This document shows, piece after piece, positions 34,401 to 44,463 of a stretch of 64,000 nt of DNA (position 1 is the stretch's first letter; the number at the start of each line of letters is the position of its first letter). Source of the DNA: Apilactobacillus quenuiae (GTDB taxonomy: Bacteria; Bacillota; Bacilli; Lactobacillales; Lactobacillaceae); NCBI RefSeq assembly GCF_002994005.1, contig NZ_POSN01000001.1, forward strand, positions 62,001 through 126,000. The letters are read 5' to 3'. Under the pieces are notes generated by a model that was not told the DNA's origin, ran no database searches, and saw nothing but the letters and a program-made list of their open reading frames with translations. The translations under genes were made by a program, and so were the position numbers.

Positions 34401-36812
34401 TTGAATTTAGCAAAAATAATTGTTGATGTACCAACTATGCAGACTAATGAACCTTATACTTATCAAATTCCTAAATTCTTAAATGAACAATTAGAAACGG
34501 GAATGCGAGTGATTGTACCCTTTGGAAATGGTAGTCGTAAAGTTCAAGGAATTGTTTGGGAAATAATTCCTAATGGTAGTTTCAATGGTAATTTAAAAAA
34601 TATTGACAGTGTTATGGATTTTGAGCCAGTCTTAAATGATGAACTATTATTGATGTCAAAATGGATGGCTAATAAAACTTTTTCTTTTCAAATTAGTTGT
34701 ATTTTAACTATGTTACCTAGTGTGATGCGTGCTAAATATCAAAAGCAATTAAAATTAGTTGATGATGTTAATGATGAACAGATTGCTAAAATATTTAGTA
34801 AATCAAAAATTGTAGATTTTAATCCAGAGGAGTTTGATAAAGACATATTAAGGAAAATTTTAAATTTAAAGAAGAAAAATAAGATTGAAATTAAATATAA
34901 TGTTAAAAATAAAGCGCATTCTAAAAAAATATTAGGCTTAAAGCCTAATATTTCAAATGAAGAAATTAATAAAAAAATTTCAGAATTACGTTCTAATGCT
35001 ACTAAGCAAAAAAATATTTTGTATTATATTCGAGATTATCCTAATAATACGATTTCACAAAGAAAATTATGTAAAAATTATGATATATCTGAATCTGCTA
35101 TTAAAACTGCTGTAAAAAAAGGATGGTTTAACCAGTTTCAAATGGAAGCTTATCGTAATCCATATAAACAACCAGTTAAAAAAAATTATCCTTTAAAACT
35201 TAATGTTGACCAAAAAAATGCAGTAGATCAAGTAGGAATCTCGATTAATGATAATAATAGTCAAGTCTTTCTATTAGAAGGCGTTACAGGTTCAGGCAAA
35301 ACAGAAGTATATTTGCAGGCTATGCAAAAAGCATTAGCTATAGGTAAAACTGCATTGATGTTAGTCCCAGAAATAGCTTTAACTCCACAAATGGCTAATC
35401 GAGTGAAAGGTCGATTTGGTGATAGAGTTGCAATGTTTCATAGTGGGTTATCTAATGGAGAAAAATATGATGAATGGCGCCGAATAAATAATGGTAAAGC
35501 AGATGTTGTCGTTGGTGCACGATCTGCAATATTTGCACCATTAAAAAATATTGGATTAATTATTATGGATGAAGAACACGATTCTAGTTATAAACAGGAT
35601 GATGTCCCGCGTTACCATACTAGGGATGTTGCTAAATGGCGTGCTAAATATTACAAATGTCCAGTGATTTTAGGTAGTGCAACACCTTCTTTAGAATCAA
35701 GAGCAAGAGCTACTAAAGGAGTTTATTCGCTAATAAGATTACCACATCGAATTAATAATCAATCACTACCAAATGTGAAAATTATTGATATGAAAAATGA
35801 ATTAATTAACAATGGTGATGAGGACTTTTCTTCAGAATTACTAAATGCAATCAAAAATCGTATTAATAAAAGTGAACAAACGGTTTTAATGCTGAATCGC
35901 AGAGGGTATTCTTCATTTATAATGTGTAGAAATTGTGGCTTTGTATTAAAATGTCCTAATTGTGATATTTCATTAACTTTGCATATGGATACTAAAACAA
36001 TGAAGTGCCATTACTGTGGCCATGAGGAACCTATACCATACCGCTGTCCTAATTGTCATGATAAAAAAATTAGGTATTATGGAACAGGAACACAAAAAGT
36101 ACAAAAAAAATTACAAGAATTAATTCCTAATGCTCGTATCATTAGGATGGATGTTGACACTACCAGAAGAAAAGGTGCTCACGAGCAACTTTTACAAAAA
36201 TTTGGGCATGGCAATGCTGATGTACTATTGGGTACACAAATGATTGCTAAAGGTTTAGATTTTCCTAATGTGACTTTGGTCGGGGTTTTAAATGCTGACA
36301 CATCATTAGATTTACCCGACTTTCGTTCTAGTGAAAAAACATTTGAATTATTAACTCAAGTTAGTGGTCGTGCAGGTCGTGCAGAAAAAGAGGGATTAGT
36401 TTATATTCAAACATTTAATCCAGATAATTATGCTATTCAGTTGTCTAAACAACAAGACTACGAAAAGTTTTATCGAACTGAAATGAACATTAGGCATATA
36501 ACTAACTATCCACCATATTATTTTACTGTTAAAATAACTGCTAGCGATATAAATGAATCCAAGGCTGCTGCAAAGATGTTTGAAATATCCAAAATATTAA
36601 AAGCTAAATTAAGTGATCAAACAATTATGCTAGGACCATCACCTAGTTCTATTTTGAGAATAAAGAATAAATATTATTATCAGATTATTCTTAAATATAA
36701 AAATGAGCCTAATTTACATGCTTGTTTAGATTATATTTTGCAGCATTATCAAAAAGATGCACAAAAAGGTCTGTATGTAAATATTGATCCTAATCCATTA
36801 AACTTTATGTAA
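34401..36812 (+). CDS. priA: Primosomal protein N' (PriA helicase)
   Basis: An 803-residue replication-restart helicase. It has the N-terminal DNA-binding domain (about 1-110), a winged-helix region, the helicase core with Walker A LEGVTGSGKTEVYLQ and Walker B IIMDEEHDSSYKQ, and the zinc-binding insertion with paired CxxC motifs (CRNCGFVLKCPNC, CHYCGHEEPIPYRCPNC). The motif QVSGRAGRAEKEG follows in the second RecA domain. The start is TTG at 34401 after GGAAGAG. A def gene, found between priA and fmt in Bacillus, is absent, as in lactobacilli generally. Confidence 0.96.
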   Translation: MNLAKIIVDVPTMQTNEPYTYQIPKFLNEQLETGMRVIVPFGNGSRKVQGIVWEIIPNGSFNGNLKNIDSVMDFEPVLNDELLLMSKWMANKTFSFQISCILTMLPSVMRAKYQKQLKLVDDVNDEQIAKIFSKSKIVDFNPEEFDKDILRKILNLKKKNKIEIKYNVKNKAHSKKILGLKPNISNEEINKKISELRSNATKQKNILYYIRDYPNNTISQRKLCKNYDISESAIKTAVKKGWFNQFQMEAYRNPYKQPVKKNYPLKLNVDQKNAVDQVGISINDNNSQVFLLEGVTGSGKTEVYLQAMQKALAIGKTALMLVPEIALTPQMANRVKGRFGDRVAMFHSGLSNGEKYDEWRRINNGKADVVVGARSAIFAPLKNIGLIIMDEEHDSSYKQDDVPRYHTRDVAKWRAKYYKCPVILGSATPSLESRARATKGVYSLIRLPHRINNQSLPNVKIIDMKNELINNGDEDFSSELLNAIKNRINKSEQTVLMLNRRGYSSFIMCRNCGFVLKCPNCDISLTLHMDTKTMKCHYCGHEEPIPYRCPNCHDKKIRYYGTGTQKVQKKLQELIPNARIIRMDVDTTRRKGAHEQLLQKFGHGNADVLLGTQMIAKGLDFPNVTLVGVLNADTSLDLPDFRSSEKTFELLTQVSGRAGRAEKEGLVYIQTFNPDNYAIQLSKQQDYEKFYRTEMNIRHITNYPPYYFTVKITASDINESKAAAKMFEISKILKAKLSDQTIMLGPSPSSILRIKNKYYYQIILKYKNEPNLHACLDYILQHYQKDAQKGLYVNIDPNPLNFM

Positions 36813-36827
36813 GGAAGTATATAAAAT

Positions 36828-37784
36828 ATGAAAAAAATTGTTTTTATGGGAACACCTTCTTTTGCTGTTCCAATCTTAAAAGACTTATTAAATTCAGAAA
36901 GTTATGATGTTATAGCTGTTGTTACCCAACCTGATCGTCCATTTGGTCGTAAACGAGTTTTAAAAGCATCACCTGTTAAATTATTTGCTAAAGAAGCAAA
37001 TATTGATGTATTTCAACCAGAAAAAATTAGTGGTAGTGAAGAAATGCAAAACATTATTAATTTACATCCAGACTTTATTATTACTGCTGCATTTGGTCAA
37101 TTTTTACCTACAAAGCTATTAAATGCTGCCAAAATAGCTGCAGTAAACGTTCATGGTTCTTTATTGCCTAAGTATCGTGGTGGTGCTCCTGTTCAATACT
37201 CCATTATGAACGGTGATGATAAAACTGGCGTTTCTATTATGTATATGGTTAAAAAAATGGATGCAGGTGATATTTTATCTCAAGCATCTATTAAAATTGG
37301 AGAACAAGATGATACGGCTTCAATGTTTGATAAATTAAGTGTTTTGGGTAGTAAGTTATTATTAGAAACTTTACCTAAGATAGCTGATGGGACTGTTAAA
37401 CCGGTAGCTCAAGATGAAAGCAAAGTTGTATTTTCACCTAACATTAAACGTTCTGAAGAAAAACTTGATTTTACTAAAACTGCATTTTTAGTTGATCGTA
37501 AAGTTAGAGCTCTAAGACCAGACCCTAGCGCATTTACTTTTCTTAAAGGTAAACGTACAAAAATTTGGAAAACTAAAATTATTAATGATGAAAAGACTGA
37601 TTTAGAACCAGGTAAAGTAGTTGCTAAAACTAAAAAATCTTTAAAAATTGCTTGTGGTGGTGGTACCATAATTGAAATTTTAGAATTGCAGCCAGCTGGT
37701 AAACCTAAACAAAATATTAAAGCATATTTAAATGGAGCTGGTCAAAGTATTAAAGAAAAGGAACAGGTAATTACTAATGAGTAA
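36828..37784 (+). CDS. fmt: Methionyl-tRNA formyltransferase
   Basis: A 318-residue enzyme that formylates initiator Met-tRNA using 10-formyltetrahydrofolate. The N-terminal Rossmann domain reads VFMGTPSFAVPILKDL and the catalytic region VNVHGSLLPKYRGGAPVQYSIMNGD contains the Asn/His pair. The C-terminal OB-like domain (about 205-315) binds the tRNA. It overlaps rsmB by 8 bases. Confidence 0.96.
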   Translation: MKKIVFMGTPSFAVPILKDLLNSESYDVIAVVTQPDRPFGRKRVLKASPVKLFAKEANIDVFQPEKISGSEEMQNIINLHPDFIITAAFGQFLPTKLLNAAKIAAVNVHGSLLPKYRGGAPVQYSIMNGDDKTGVSIMYMVKKMDAGDILSQASIKIGEQDDTASMFDKLSVLGSKLLLETLPKIADGTVKPVAQDESKVVFSPNIKRSEEKLDFTKTAFLVDRKVRALRPDPSAFTFLKGKRTKIWKTKIINDEKTDLEPGKVVAKTKKSLKIACGGGTIIEILELQPAGKPKQNIKAYLNGAGQSIKEKEQVITNE

Positions 37785-39108
37785 AGATAACCCCAGACTT
37801 TTAGCAGTAAAAACACTTAATAAAATATCTAATGGATCATATTCTAATTTACAGTTAAATCAGGTAATTGAACATAGCGATTTAGATAGCCGTGATATAA
37901 GTTTATTAACTAATATTGTCTATGGTGTAATTCAACATCGATTAACTTTAGAATATTATCTAAGTTCATTTGTAAAAAATCCTAAAAAAACTGATGCTTG
38001 GGTAAAGGAATTATTGTATAGTGCCATTTATCAAATGTATTATTTAGATAAGATTCCTGAACGTGCTATCTTTAATGAATCTATAAAAATTGCGAAAAAA
38101 CTAGGCCATGATGGAATAAGAAGAATGGTGACTGGAACATTACACCAAATAAAAAGAAATGGGTTACCATCTTTTAATGATATTCAGGATCCAATAAAAA
38201 AGTTATCAATTGAATATAGCGTTGCACCATGGATTATTCAGGAGCTAAATCAACAAGTTGGAAATAAAAAAGCTATTTCTATTTTAGAAAGTATTAATAA
38301 ACCTTCTAAACAATCAGTAAGATTTAATTCAAAACTAATTGATAAATTAACTTTATCAGAAGCATTAAAATCTGAAGGCTATGGTGTAAAAAATAGCTCA
38401 TTAGTAAAATCTGGTTTGATTCTAACTGATAAATCTGCTAGTTATAGTGATTTGTTTAAGACAGGTAAAATGACTATTCAAGATGAAAGCGCTATGTTAC
38501 CTGTTGAGTCAATGGATATTAAACCTAATTATCAGATTTTAGATGCTTGTTCTGCTCCGGGAGGAAAAACTACTCAAATTGCTGAAAAACTAGATTATAA
38601 TCAAGGTGGTCATGTCTTTGCGCTTGATTTACATGAAAAACGTTTAAAACAAGTCGAAAAAAATGCACAACGTTTAAGGGTATCTGATGTACTAAGTACT
38701 GAAACTTGTGATGCTAGGAAAATAGACTCATTATATAAAGATGAACAATTTGATCAAATATTGATTGACGCACCATGTTCTGGAATTGGTCTAATTAGAA
38801 GAAAACCTGAAATAAGATATGAAAAACGATTATCTGATGTTAATCATCTATCAGATATACAACTTGATATATTGAATTCTGTCGCTTCAAAATTAAAGAG
38901 TGGTGGCAAACTTGTTTATAGTACTTGCACTATTTTAAATCAGGAAAATAGTGATGTTATTGATAAATTCCTAGCTTTAAATGAAAATTTTGAACTAGTA
39001 CCTACAAAAACATTATTAAATTTAAAAAAAAATAATAAATATTTAAAAATTTATCCTGATGATTATGAATCAGATGGATTCTTTGTATGTAATTTGATTA
39101 AAAAATAA
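37777..39108 (+). CDS. rsmB: 16S rRNA (cytosine-967-C5)-methyltransferase
   Basis: A 443-residue RsmB/Sun protein. The N-terminal NusB-like RNA-binding domain (about 5-130) is followed by the methyltransferase domain with SAM-binding DACSAPGGKTTQIAE, the PCSG motif (IDAPCSGIGLIRRKPEI) and the catalytic Cys in LVYSTCTILNQEN. It overlaps fmt and is followed 10 bases later by the phosphatase gene. Confidence 0.95.
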   Translation: MSKDNPRLLAVKTLNKISNGSYSNLQLNQVIEHSDLDSRDISLLTNIVYGVIQHRLTLEYYLSSFVKNPKKTDAWVKELLYSAIYQMYYLDKIPERAIFNESIKIAKKLGHDGIRRMVTGTLHQIKRNGLPSFNDIQDPIKKLSIEYSVAPWIIQELNQQVGNKKAISILESINKPSKQSVRFNSKLIDKLTLSEALKSEGYGVKNSSLVKSGLILTDKSASYSDLFKTGKMTIQDESAMLPVESMDIKPNYQILDACSAPGGKTTQIAEKLDYNQGGHVFALDLHEKRLKQVEKNAQRLRVSDVLSTETCDARKIDSLYKDEQFDQILIDAPCSGIGLIRRKPEIRYEKRLSDVNHLSDIQLDILNSVASKLKSGGKLVYSTCTILNQENSDVIDKFLALNENFELVPTKTLLNLKKNNKYLKIYPDDYESDGFFVCNLIKK

Positions 39109-39118
39109 TGGAGATATT

Positions 39119-39865
39119 ATGCAAATAATTGCTAAATCATCAATTGGTAAAGTTAGAGATAAAAATGAAGATTGTGTAGGCTATTTTTATAACCATCAGG
39201 GTGCTTTACTTACGGTTTTAGCTGATGGAATTGGAGGAAATCGTGGTGGTGATGTAGCATCAAAAATGGCTGTTGATTTATTAGGAAATGCGTTTAAAAA
39301 ATATACTATTAGTTCAATCAAAGCTGTTGAAAATTGGATTCAAAAACAATTTAAAATTATTAATAATCAGATAATGATCAAATCAGAAGAACATTTTTCT
39401 TTAGATAAAATGGGAACAACAATCGTAATTGCATTATTTTTTGGTAATCAATACTTGGTTGCTCATTTAGGCGATAGTAGGTGTTATGTTCTTCATAATA
39501 ATGAGCTTAATCAAGTTACTGTAGACCATTCTTACGTCAATATTTTAATTAAAAATGGTGAATTATCTAAAAAAGATGCTAATGATTCTGCTTTAAAAAA
39601 CATTATTGTTAAAGGCCTAGGAGTATCCAGTGATGCTGATACCAATATTTCTAAAATAAATTTATCAACAAACGATATTGTTCTATTATGCAGTGATGGT
39701 CTTACTAATATGGTTAATGATTTAGATATTTATTATAAGCTTAATCAAAATTCATCTGTTAATAAAATAGCCAATGATTTAATAAAAGAAGCCAATGATA
39801 ATGGTGGTAATGATAATATATCTGTAGTCATTATTAAAAACACCCTAGGAAGTGATAATCTATGA
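39119..39865 (+). CDS. stp: PP2C-family Ser/Thr protein phosphatase
   Basis: A 248-residue PPM phosphatase (Stp/PrpC) that reverses PknB phosphorylation. Metal-binding motifs are visible: RDKNEDCVG, LADGIGGNRGGDVAS, VAHLGDSRCYV, LLCSDGLTNMV and GGNDNISVVII. Length is normal. It overlaps pknB by 4 bases, giving the classic phosphatase-kinase pair that monitors cell-wall state. Confidence 0.95.
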   Translation: MQIIAKSSIGKVRDKNEDCVGYFYNHQGALLTVLADGIGGNRGGDVASKMAVDLLGNAFKKYTISSIKAVENWIQKQFKIINNQIMIKSEEHFSLDKMGTTIVIALFFGNQYLVAHLGDSRCYVLHNNELNQVTVDHSYVNILIKNGELSKKDANDSALKNIIVKGLGVSSDADTNISKINLSTNDIVLLCSDGLTNMVNDLDIYYKLNQNSSVNKIANDLIKEANDNGGNDNISVVIIKNTLGSDNL

Positions 39866-41745
39866 AAAACGGTACTGTGCTAAATAATCGTTATAAGATT
39901 ATCAACAAAATTGGTGAAGGTGGTATGGTTAACGTTTATTTAGCTAATGATAATAAGGCTAAACGTTTGGTTACCATTAAAATTATAAGACTTGATTTTC
40001 AACACAGTAAAAAAGCTCAACGACATTTTAAATATGAAAGATTAGCTATTAATAAATTGAACAGTAAATATATTGTTAAATTTTACGATGTTGGTAAATA
40101 TAATGATATGCAGTATTTGGTTATGGAATATGTTTCAGGATCTGATTTAAAAAAATATATTCAAAATAATTATCCAATTGATTTAAAAACTGTTATTTAT
40201 ATTATGTGTCAAGTGCTTGATGCAGTTAATATAGCACATGATCATGGTATTATTCATCGTGATTTAAAACCGCAGAATATTTTAATTAATAAAAATAAAA
40301 ATATTAAAATAACTGATTTCGGAATTGCTGTTATTACTGATTTATTGCCATTAACTCGAACCAGCTCTATTGTTGGTTCGATTCATTATATCTCACCTGA
40401 ACAAACACTAGGGAAGTCAATTACTAGGCAATCAGACATTTATTCTTTAGGAATCATTTTATATGAATTATTGGTAGGAAAAGTTCCTTTTAGTGGCGAT
40501 TCTCCGGTTAACATTGCTATGCAACATTCTCGTAATAACATTCCCTCAATAATTGATAAAAATACTAAAGTTCCCCAATCATTAGAAAATGTTGTATTAA
40601 AGGCTACAGCAAAAAGGCCTGAAGACCGTTATAGTAGTGTGCTAGAAATGAAAAAAGATTTAGAGACCTCCTTGGATCCTAATAGAAAATATGAAGCCAA
40701 ATTATTTTTTAAAGCTAATAATAAAAAATTAATCGATGATGATGAAACCAAAATATTAAATTTTGAAGCCTTAAAAAAAGATAGTTCTAAAATGAATGCT
40801 TTGAATAATAATAAAAATACAAAGCTATTCTTTTTGATTACAGTTTTTTTGTTATTTATTATTACGATTATAATTATATTGCACTTAACTTTGTTTTCTA
40901 GAGTGACTGTACCAAATGTTGTTAACATGCAAGTTGAAAATGCAAAACGAAATATTAAAAAATCGAAATTACTTTCAACAAAAATTATTTATCAAAATAA
41001 CTACAAAGTCCCTTATAATCATGTTATTAAAACAGAGCCTAACGCTAAAACCAAATTATTAAATCATTCTGGTATTAAATTAATTGTTAGTAATGGCACA
41101 GGGGTAGTTAAAATGGACAATTATGTTGGTAAGAAATATGACAAAATTTATATAAAACTATCAAAGATGGGTTTTAAAGTAAAAAGCATTTATAATTACA
41201 ATGATTATTTCATGCCTAATCATGTTTTAAATCAAAGCATTTTACCTAATACTAAGGTTAATCCTAAAAACAAAGTATTGAATTTAGTTGTATCAAAATA
41301 TGGTGAATCATTTACAATGAAAAACTTAATAGGAATGAATGAAGAACAAGCCAAAAAATATGTAAATGATAAACATTTAAATGCTAAATTTCATTATGAG
41401 AATACTACAGATGATCCAGTTGGAGTTGTTTATCAACAAAATCCTATTGATGGTTTAAAAATTAAAAGTGGTTATAATGTTGAAATTTGGGTTTCAAAGG
41501 GAAACACAAGTGGTGTAAACTTAAATCATGGTTTTAAATTGTCATTAAGGATTCCATATAAAAGAACTAATAACTTAAATGGCAACAAAATTACTGTTTA
41601 TTCTAATATTAACGGTAATGGACTTTCATTCTATGAAAGCATATATATTCATAAAGATACTAATATATATATCCCATATAATTTAAAATCAAATGAAAAA
41701 TCAAGATATGAAATATATCGGGATGGTAAACTAATTATGAAATAA
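39862..41745 (+). CDS. pknB: PASTA-domain Ser/Thr protein kinase (PrkC/PknB)
   Basis: A 627-residue membrane kinase sensing cell-wall fragments. The kinase domain (about 10-270) has the glycine loop GEGGMVNVYLA, the ATP-binding Lys in VTIKIIRLD, the catalytic loop IIHRDLKPQNILI and DFG. A juxtamembrane region precedes one membrane helix (about 325-345). Outside are three PASTA repeats (about 350-550), then an Ig-like C-terminal segment of about 75 residues. Neighbours stp and rsgA match the conserved order. Confidence 0.95.
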   Translation: MKNGTVLNNRYKIINKIGEGGMVNVYLANDNKAKRLVTIKIIRLDFQHSKKAQRHFKYERLAINKLNSKYIVKFYDVGKYNDMQYLVMEYVSGSDLKKYIQNNYPIDLKTVIYIMCQVLDAVNIAHDHGIIHRDLKPQNILINKNKNIKITDFGIAVITDLLPLTRTSSIVGSIHYISPEQTLGKSITRQSDIYSLGIILYELLVGKVPFSGDSPVNIAMQHSRNNIPSIIDKNTKVPQSLENVVLKATAKRPEDRYSSVLEMKKDLETSLDPNRKYEAKLFFKANNKKLIDDDETKILNFEALKKDSSKMNALNNNKNTKLFFLITVFLLFIITIIIILHLTLFSRVTVPNVVNMQVENAKRNIKKSKLLSTKIIYQNNYKVPYNHVIKTEPNAKTKLLNHSGIKLIVSNGTGVVKMDNYVGKKYDKIYIKLSKMGFKVKSIYNYNDYFMPNHVLNQSILPNTKVNPKNKVLNLVVSKYGESFTMKNLIGMNEEQAKKYVNDKHLNAKFHYENTTDDPVGVVYQQNPIDGLKIKSGYNVEIWVSKGNTSGVNLNHGFKLSLRIPYKRTNNLNGNKITVYSNINGNGLSFYESIYIHKDTNIYIPYNLKSNEKSRYEIYRDGKLIMK

Positions 41746-41761
41746 AAATTGAGGTGATTAA

Positions 41762-42658
41762 TTGACAAAAGGAAAGATATTTCAATCCCTTAGTGGATTC
41801 TATGATATTATAAGTGATAATAAAATATATAGAACTCGTGCCCGCGGTAATTTTAGAAAACGTAAAATTACCCCATTAGTAGGTGATGAGGTAGAGTTTC
41901 AATCAGATTCTGCAACAGAGGGATATTTACTTAAGGTTTTTGAAAGAAAGAATTCATTGGTAAGACCGCCAATAGCTAATATCGATCAAGCTGTTGTAGT
42001 AACCTCGACTGTTAACCCAGAATTTTCTAGTAATTTATTGGATCGTCAATTAGTTGCTTTGGAAATTAGCAATATTAAACCAATCATTTATTTTACTAAG
42101 GTAGATTTATTAGATAATGATAGTTTAAATTACTTTAATAATATTAAGTTAACTTATCACAATATTGGTTATAATGTTATTATGTCTGACGGTGAAAATG
42201 ACGGTGAAGCTTTAAATGACTTAAATAATTATTTCAAAAATAAAGTTAGCGTAATTATGGGACAGACAGGTTCTGGTAAATCTACATTGTTGAATAAGAT
42301 TTCTCCCAGTTTAAGATTGCCAACTGGTAAAATATCTGCAGCTTTGAATCGTGGGAAACATACGACTAGGAAGGTTAGCTTTCTTAAAATTAATGGTGGT
42401 TTAGTGGCTGATACTCCTGGATTTTCATCTTATGATACGTTTGATATTAGATCTAATGAACTTAGAAATTATTTTCCTGAATTTAAAAGAAATGCTGATA
42501 AATGTAAATTTAGGGGATGCGTTCATATAAATGAACCTAATTGTGAAATAAAAAAATTATTAAATGATAATAAATTGTCTCACGAACGTTATAATAATTA
42601 TTTACAGTTATATGGAATGTTAAAAAATAAAAAACCAGTTTATAATAAAAAGAAATGA
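41762..42658 (+). CDS. rsgA: Ribosome small subunit-dependent GTPase A
   Basis: A 298-residue circularly permuted GTPase helping late 30S maturation. It has an N-terminal OB fold (about 1-70), a GTPase domain with motifs in the order G4 (FTKVDLL), G1 (IMGQTGSGKSTLLNK), G3 (DTPGFSSY), and a C-terminal zinc-binding segment CKFRGCVHINEPNCEIK. TTG start at 41762, with GAGGTGA upstream. It sits between pknB and rpe. Confidence 0.95.
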   Translation: MTKGKIFQSLSGFYDIISDNKIYRTRARGNFRKRKITPLVGDEVEFQSDSATEGYLLKVFERKNSLVRPPIANIDQAVVVTSTVNPEFSSNLLDRQLVALEISNIKPIIYFTKVDLLDNDSLNYFNNIKLTYHNIGYNVIMSDGENDGEALNDLNNYFKNKVSVIMGQTGSGKSTLLNKISPSLRLPTGKISAALNRGKHTTRKVSFLKINGGLVADTPGFSSYDTFDIRSNELRNYFPEFKRNADKCKFRGCVHINEPNCEIKKLLNDNKLSHERYNNYLQLYGMLKNKKPVYNKKK

Positions 42659-42668
42659 GGAAATATTT

Positions 42669-43319
42669 ATGATTAAAGTAGCTCCATCAATTTTAAGTGC
42701 TGACTATTTAAATTTAGAAAGAGATATTAATAAAGTTGAACAAAATTCTGAATATTTACATATTGATGTAATGGACGGGGACTTTGTACCTTCAATTTCA
42801 TATGGACCAGGTTGGGTTAAACAAATTAGAAAAATTTCAAATTTGTTTTTAGATGTTCATATGATGGTAAGAAATCCTGAAAGATATGTAGATGAATTTG
42901 CTGACAATGGTGCAGATTTAATTGGTGTTCATGTGGAAGCTACTCCACATATTCATAGAGCTTTACAAATGATTAAAAATAAAGGTGTAAAAGCTGAAGT
43001 TGTTATTAATCCTGGAACACCAGTAGAAGCTATTAAGCCAGTACTATATATGGTTGATCAAGTATTAGTGATGACTGTTAATCCTGGATTTGGTGGCCAA
43101 AAATTTTTACCTGAAACTGTTAAAAAAATTAAGCAATTAAATGACTTGAAGAAGAGTGAAGGATACTCATTTGATATCGAAATTGATGGTGGAGTTAATA
43201 ACGAAACTGTTAAAACTGCTTACGATGCTGGTGCCACTGTTGCCGTTGCTGGTTCATATGTATTTAATGATGAAAAACCTTCATCAAAAGTTCAGGCTAT
43301 TAAGGATGCTACTAAATAA
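42669..43319 (+). CDS. rpe: Ribulose-phosphate 3-epimerase
   Basis: A 216-residue TIM-barrel enzyme interconverting ribulose-5-phosphate and xylulose-5-phosphate. In heterofermenters this supplies the phosphoketolase pathway. Signatures are APSILSADYLNLERDI, HIDVMDGDFVPSISYG with the catalytic Asp and metal His, VHMMVRNPERYV, VMTVNPGFGGQKF and EIDGGVN. GAGGAAA precedes the ATG. Confidence 0.96.
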   Translation: MIKVAPSILSADYLNLERDINKVEQNSEYLHIDVMDGDFVPSISYGPGWVKQIRKISNLFLDVHMMVRNPERYVDEFADNGADLIGVHVEATPHIHRALQMIKNKGVKAEVVINPGTPVEAIKPVLYMVDQVLVMTVNPGFGGQKFLPETVKKIKQLNDLKKSEGYSFDIEIDGGVNNETVKTAYDAGATVAVAGSYVFNDEKPSSKVQAIKDATK

Positions 43320-43321
43320 TT

Positions 43322-43969
43322 ATGAAAGTTGTTAATTTACTAGTAGGTGGTCCCACTTATTTATGGCCTAATAATTTAAAAGTAGGGAACATTAAAGAAA
43401 ACTGGATTGGCGTAGACCGTGGGAGCTTTAGATTAATTGAAATGGGAATTAATCCAATTGTGTCTATTGGTGATTATGATTCAATGAATGATGCAGAGTT
43501 ATCAATTGTTAAGAAAAATGTTAAGGATTTAAGAACCTTTAATCCAATCAAAGATGATACAGATACCCAATTAGCTCTGAAAATAGCTAATGAAGAGTTA
43601 AATGCTGATATAATTAACATATATGGAGCAACTGGTGGAAGACTAGATCATTTTTTATCTAACTTTTTAATGATTACTGAACCAAGATATAAAAATATTG
43701 TTGAAAAAATTAGAATTATAGATAATCAAAATACTATTTCTTATTTTTTACCGGGTAATCATACAATAAAAAAAGAATTAGACAAAAAATATTTAGCTTA
43801 TTTACCATTAAATGAAATGAATCTAACTTTAAATGATGTTAAGTATACTTTGGATAATTATCATGTTTCTAGACCTATATCTTTTGCTAGTAATGAATTC
43901 ATTGAATCAAGCGCAACTTTCTCTTTTGATAAGGGTATTTTAAGCGTTATTCAAAGTAAAGATTTATAA
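43322..43969 (+). CDS. thiN: Thiamine pyrophosphokinase
   Basis: A 215-residue enzyme converting thiamine to thiamine diphosphate with ATP. It has the GVDRGSFRLIEMGINPIVSIGDYDSM substrate region, the KDDTDTQLALKIA metal site and GATGGRLDHFLSN. The C-terminal half forms the family's beta-sandwich. It starts 2 bases after rpe and ends at a terminator, closing the long run that begins at coaBC. Confidence 0.93.
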   Translation: MKVVNLLVGGPTYLWPNNLKVGNIKENWIGVDRGSFRLIEMGINPIVSIGDYDSMNDAELSIVKKNVKDLRTFNPIKDDTDTQLALKIANEELNADIINIYGATGGRLDHFLSNFLMITEPRYKNIVEKIRIIDNQNTISYFLPGNHTIKKELDKKYLAYLPLNEMNLTLNDVKYTLDNYHVSRPISFASNEFIESSATFSFDKGILSVIQSKDL

Positions 43970-43974
43970 AATAT

Positions 43975-44012
43975 AAAAAACGATGTCTATAATAAATAGA
44001 CATCGTTTTTTT
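43975..44012 (+). terminator. Terminator after thiN
   Basis: AACGATGTCTAT and ATAGACATCGTT pair (within 43979-44007), flanked by A and T runs. It ends the coaBC-thiN run. Confidence 0.9.
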
Positions 44013-44016
44013 ATAT

Positions 44017-44046
44017 TAAAAAAGCTTGGCCAATGAGCCAAGCTGA
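44017..44046 (-). terminator. Terminator after rpmB
   Basis: Read on the minus strand, AGCTTGGC (44044-44037) pairs with GCCAAGCT (44030-44023), and the T run is given by the A bases at 44018-44023. It begins 7 bases after the rpmB stop codon. Confidence 0.85.
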
Positions 44047-44052
44047 ATATAA

Positions 44053-44238
44053 TTAGGCACGAGTAACTTTACCTGATTTTAATGTACGGGTACTAACCCA
44101 AACCTTTTTAGGTTTGCCATCTACAAGAATATTAACCTTTTGTAGGTTTGGCTTCCAGCTACGACGTGAAGAATTCAAAGCATGGGAACGTTTGTTACCA
44201 TAATGAGTTCTTTTACCATTAATAAAATCTTTAGCCAT
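44053..44238 (-). CDS. rpmB: 50S ribosomal protein L28
   Basis: A 61-residue basic large-subunit protein: [36 protein letters not shown] and [22 protein letters not shown]. It is the cysteine-free form. AAGGAGG stands before the ATG on the minus strand. It is divergent from the Asp23/FakA genes, its usual neighbours in Firmicutes. Confidence 0.97.
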   Translation of the reverse strand: MAKDFINGKRTHYGNKRSHALNSSRRSWKPNLQKVNILVDGKPKKVWVSTRTLKSGKVTRA

Positions 44239-44301
44239 TGGTAAATTCCTCCTTTTAATGATTTCTCAAAAGCGTTGCTTTTATTACATCTCACTCTAAT
44301 A

Positions 44302-44331
44302 ATTTAGCATATTAATCGCGTATTTGCAATG
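44302..44331 (-). promoter_or_regulatory. Promoter of rpmB
   Basis: On the minus strand TTGCAA and TAAATT are separated by 17 bases, and the -10 is extended by TG one base upstream. The ATG of rpmB follows about 65 bases later. Confidence 0.55.
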
Positions 44332-44406
44332 TTTTTCTTTCAAGGAATTATACTTGACAGTTTAAACCCTTTTATAATAACAACCCTTTAGCTTTTTTTA
44401 AACTTG

Positions 44407-44415
44407 TGGTAATAT
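44407..44415 (+). promoter_or_regulatory. Extended -10 promoter element before the Asp23/FakA genes
   Basis: TG (44407-44408), one base, TAATAT (44410-44415). The Asp23-type gene begins at 44464. The -35 region is weak. Confidence 0.4.
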
Positions 44416-44463
44416 TATATATCGAATATATTAGAAAATTTATCTTCTAAGGAGGCTATGGTT

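Noticed and set aside
44354-44378. TTGACA followed by TATAAT before the Asp23 gene
   Set aside because: The spacer is only 13 bases, too short for a working promoter; the extended -10 at 44407 is preferred.
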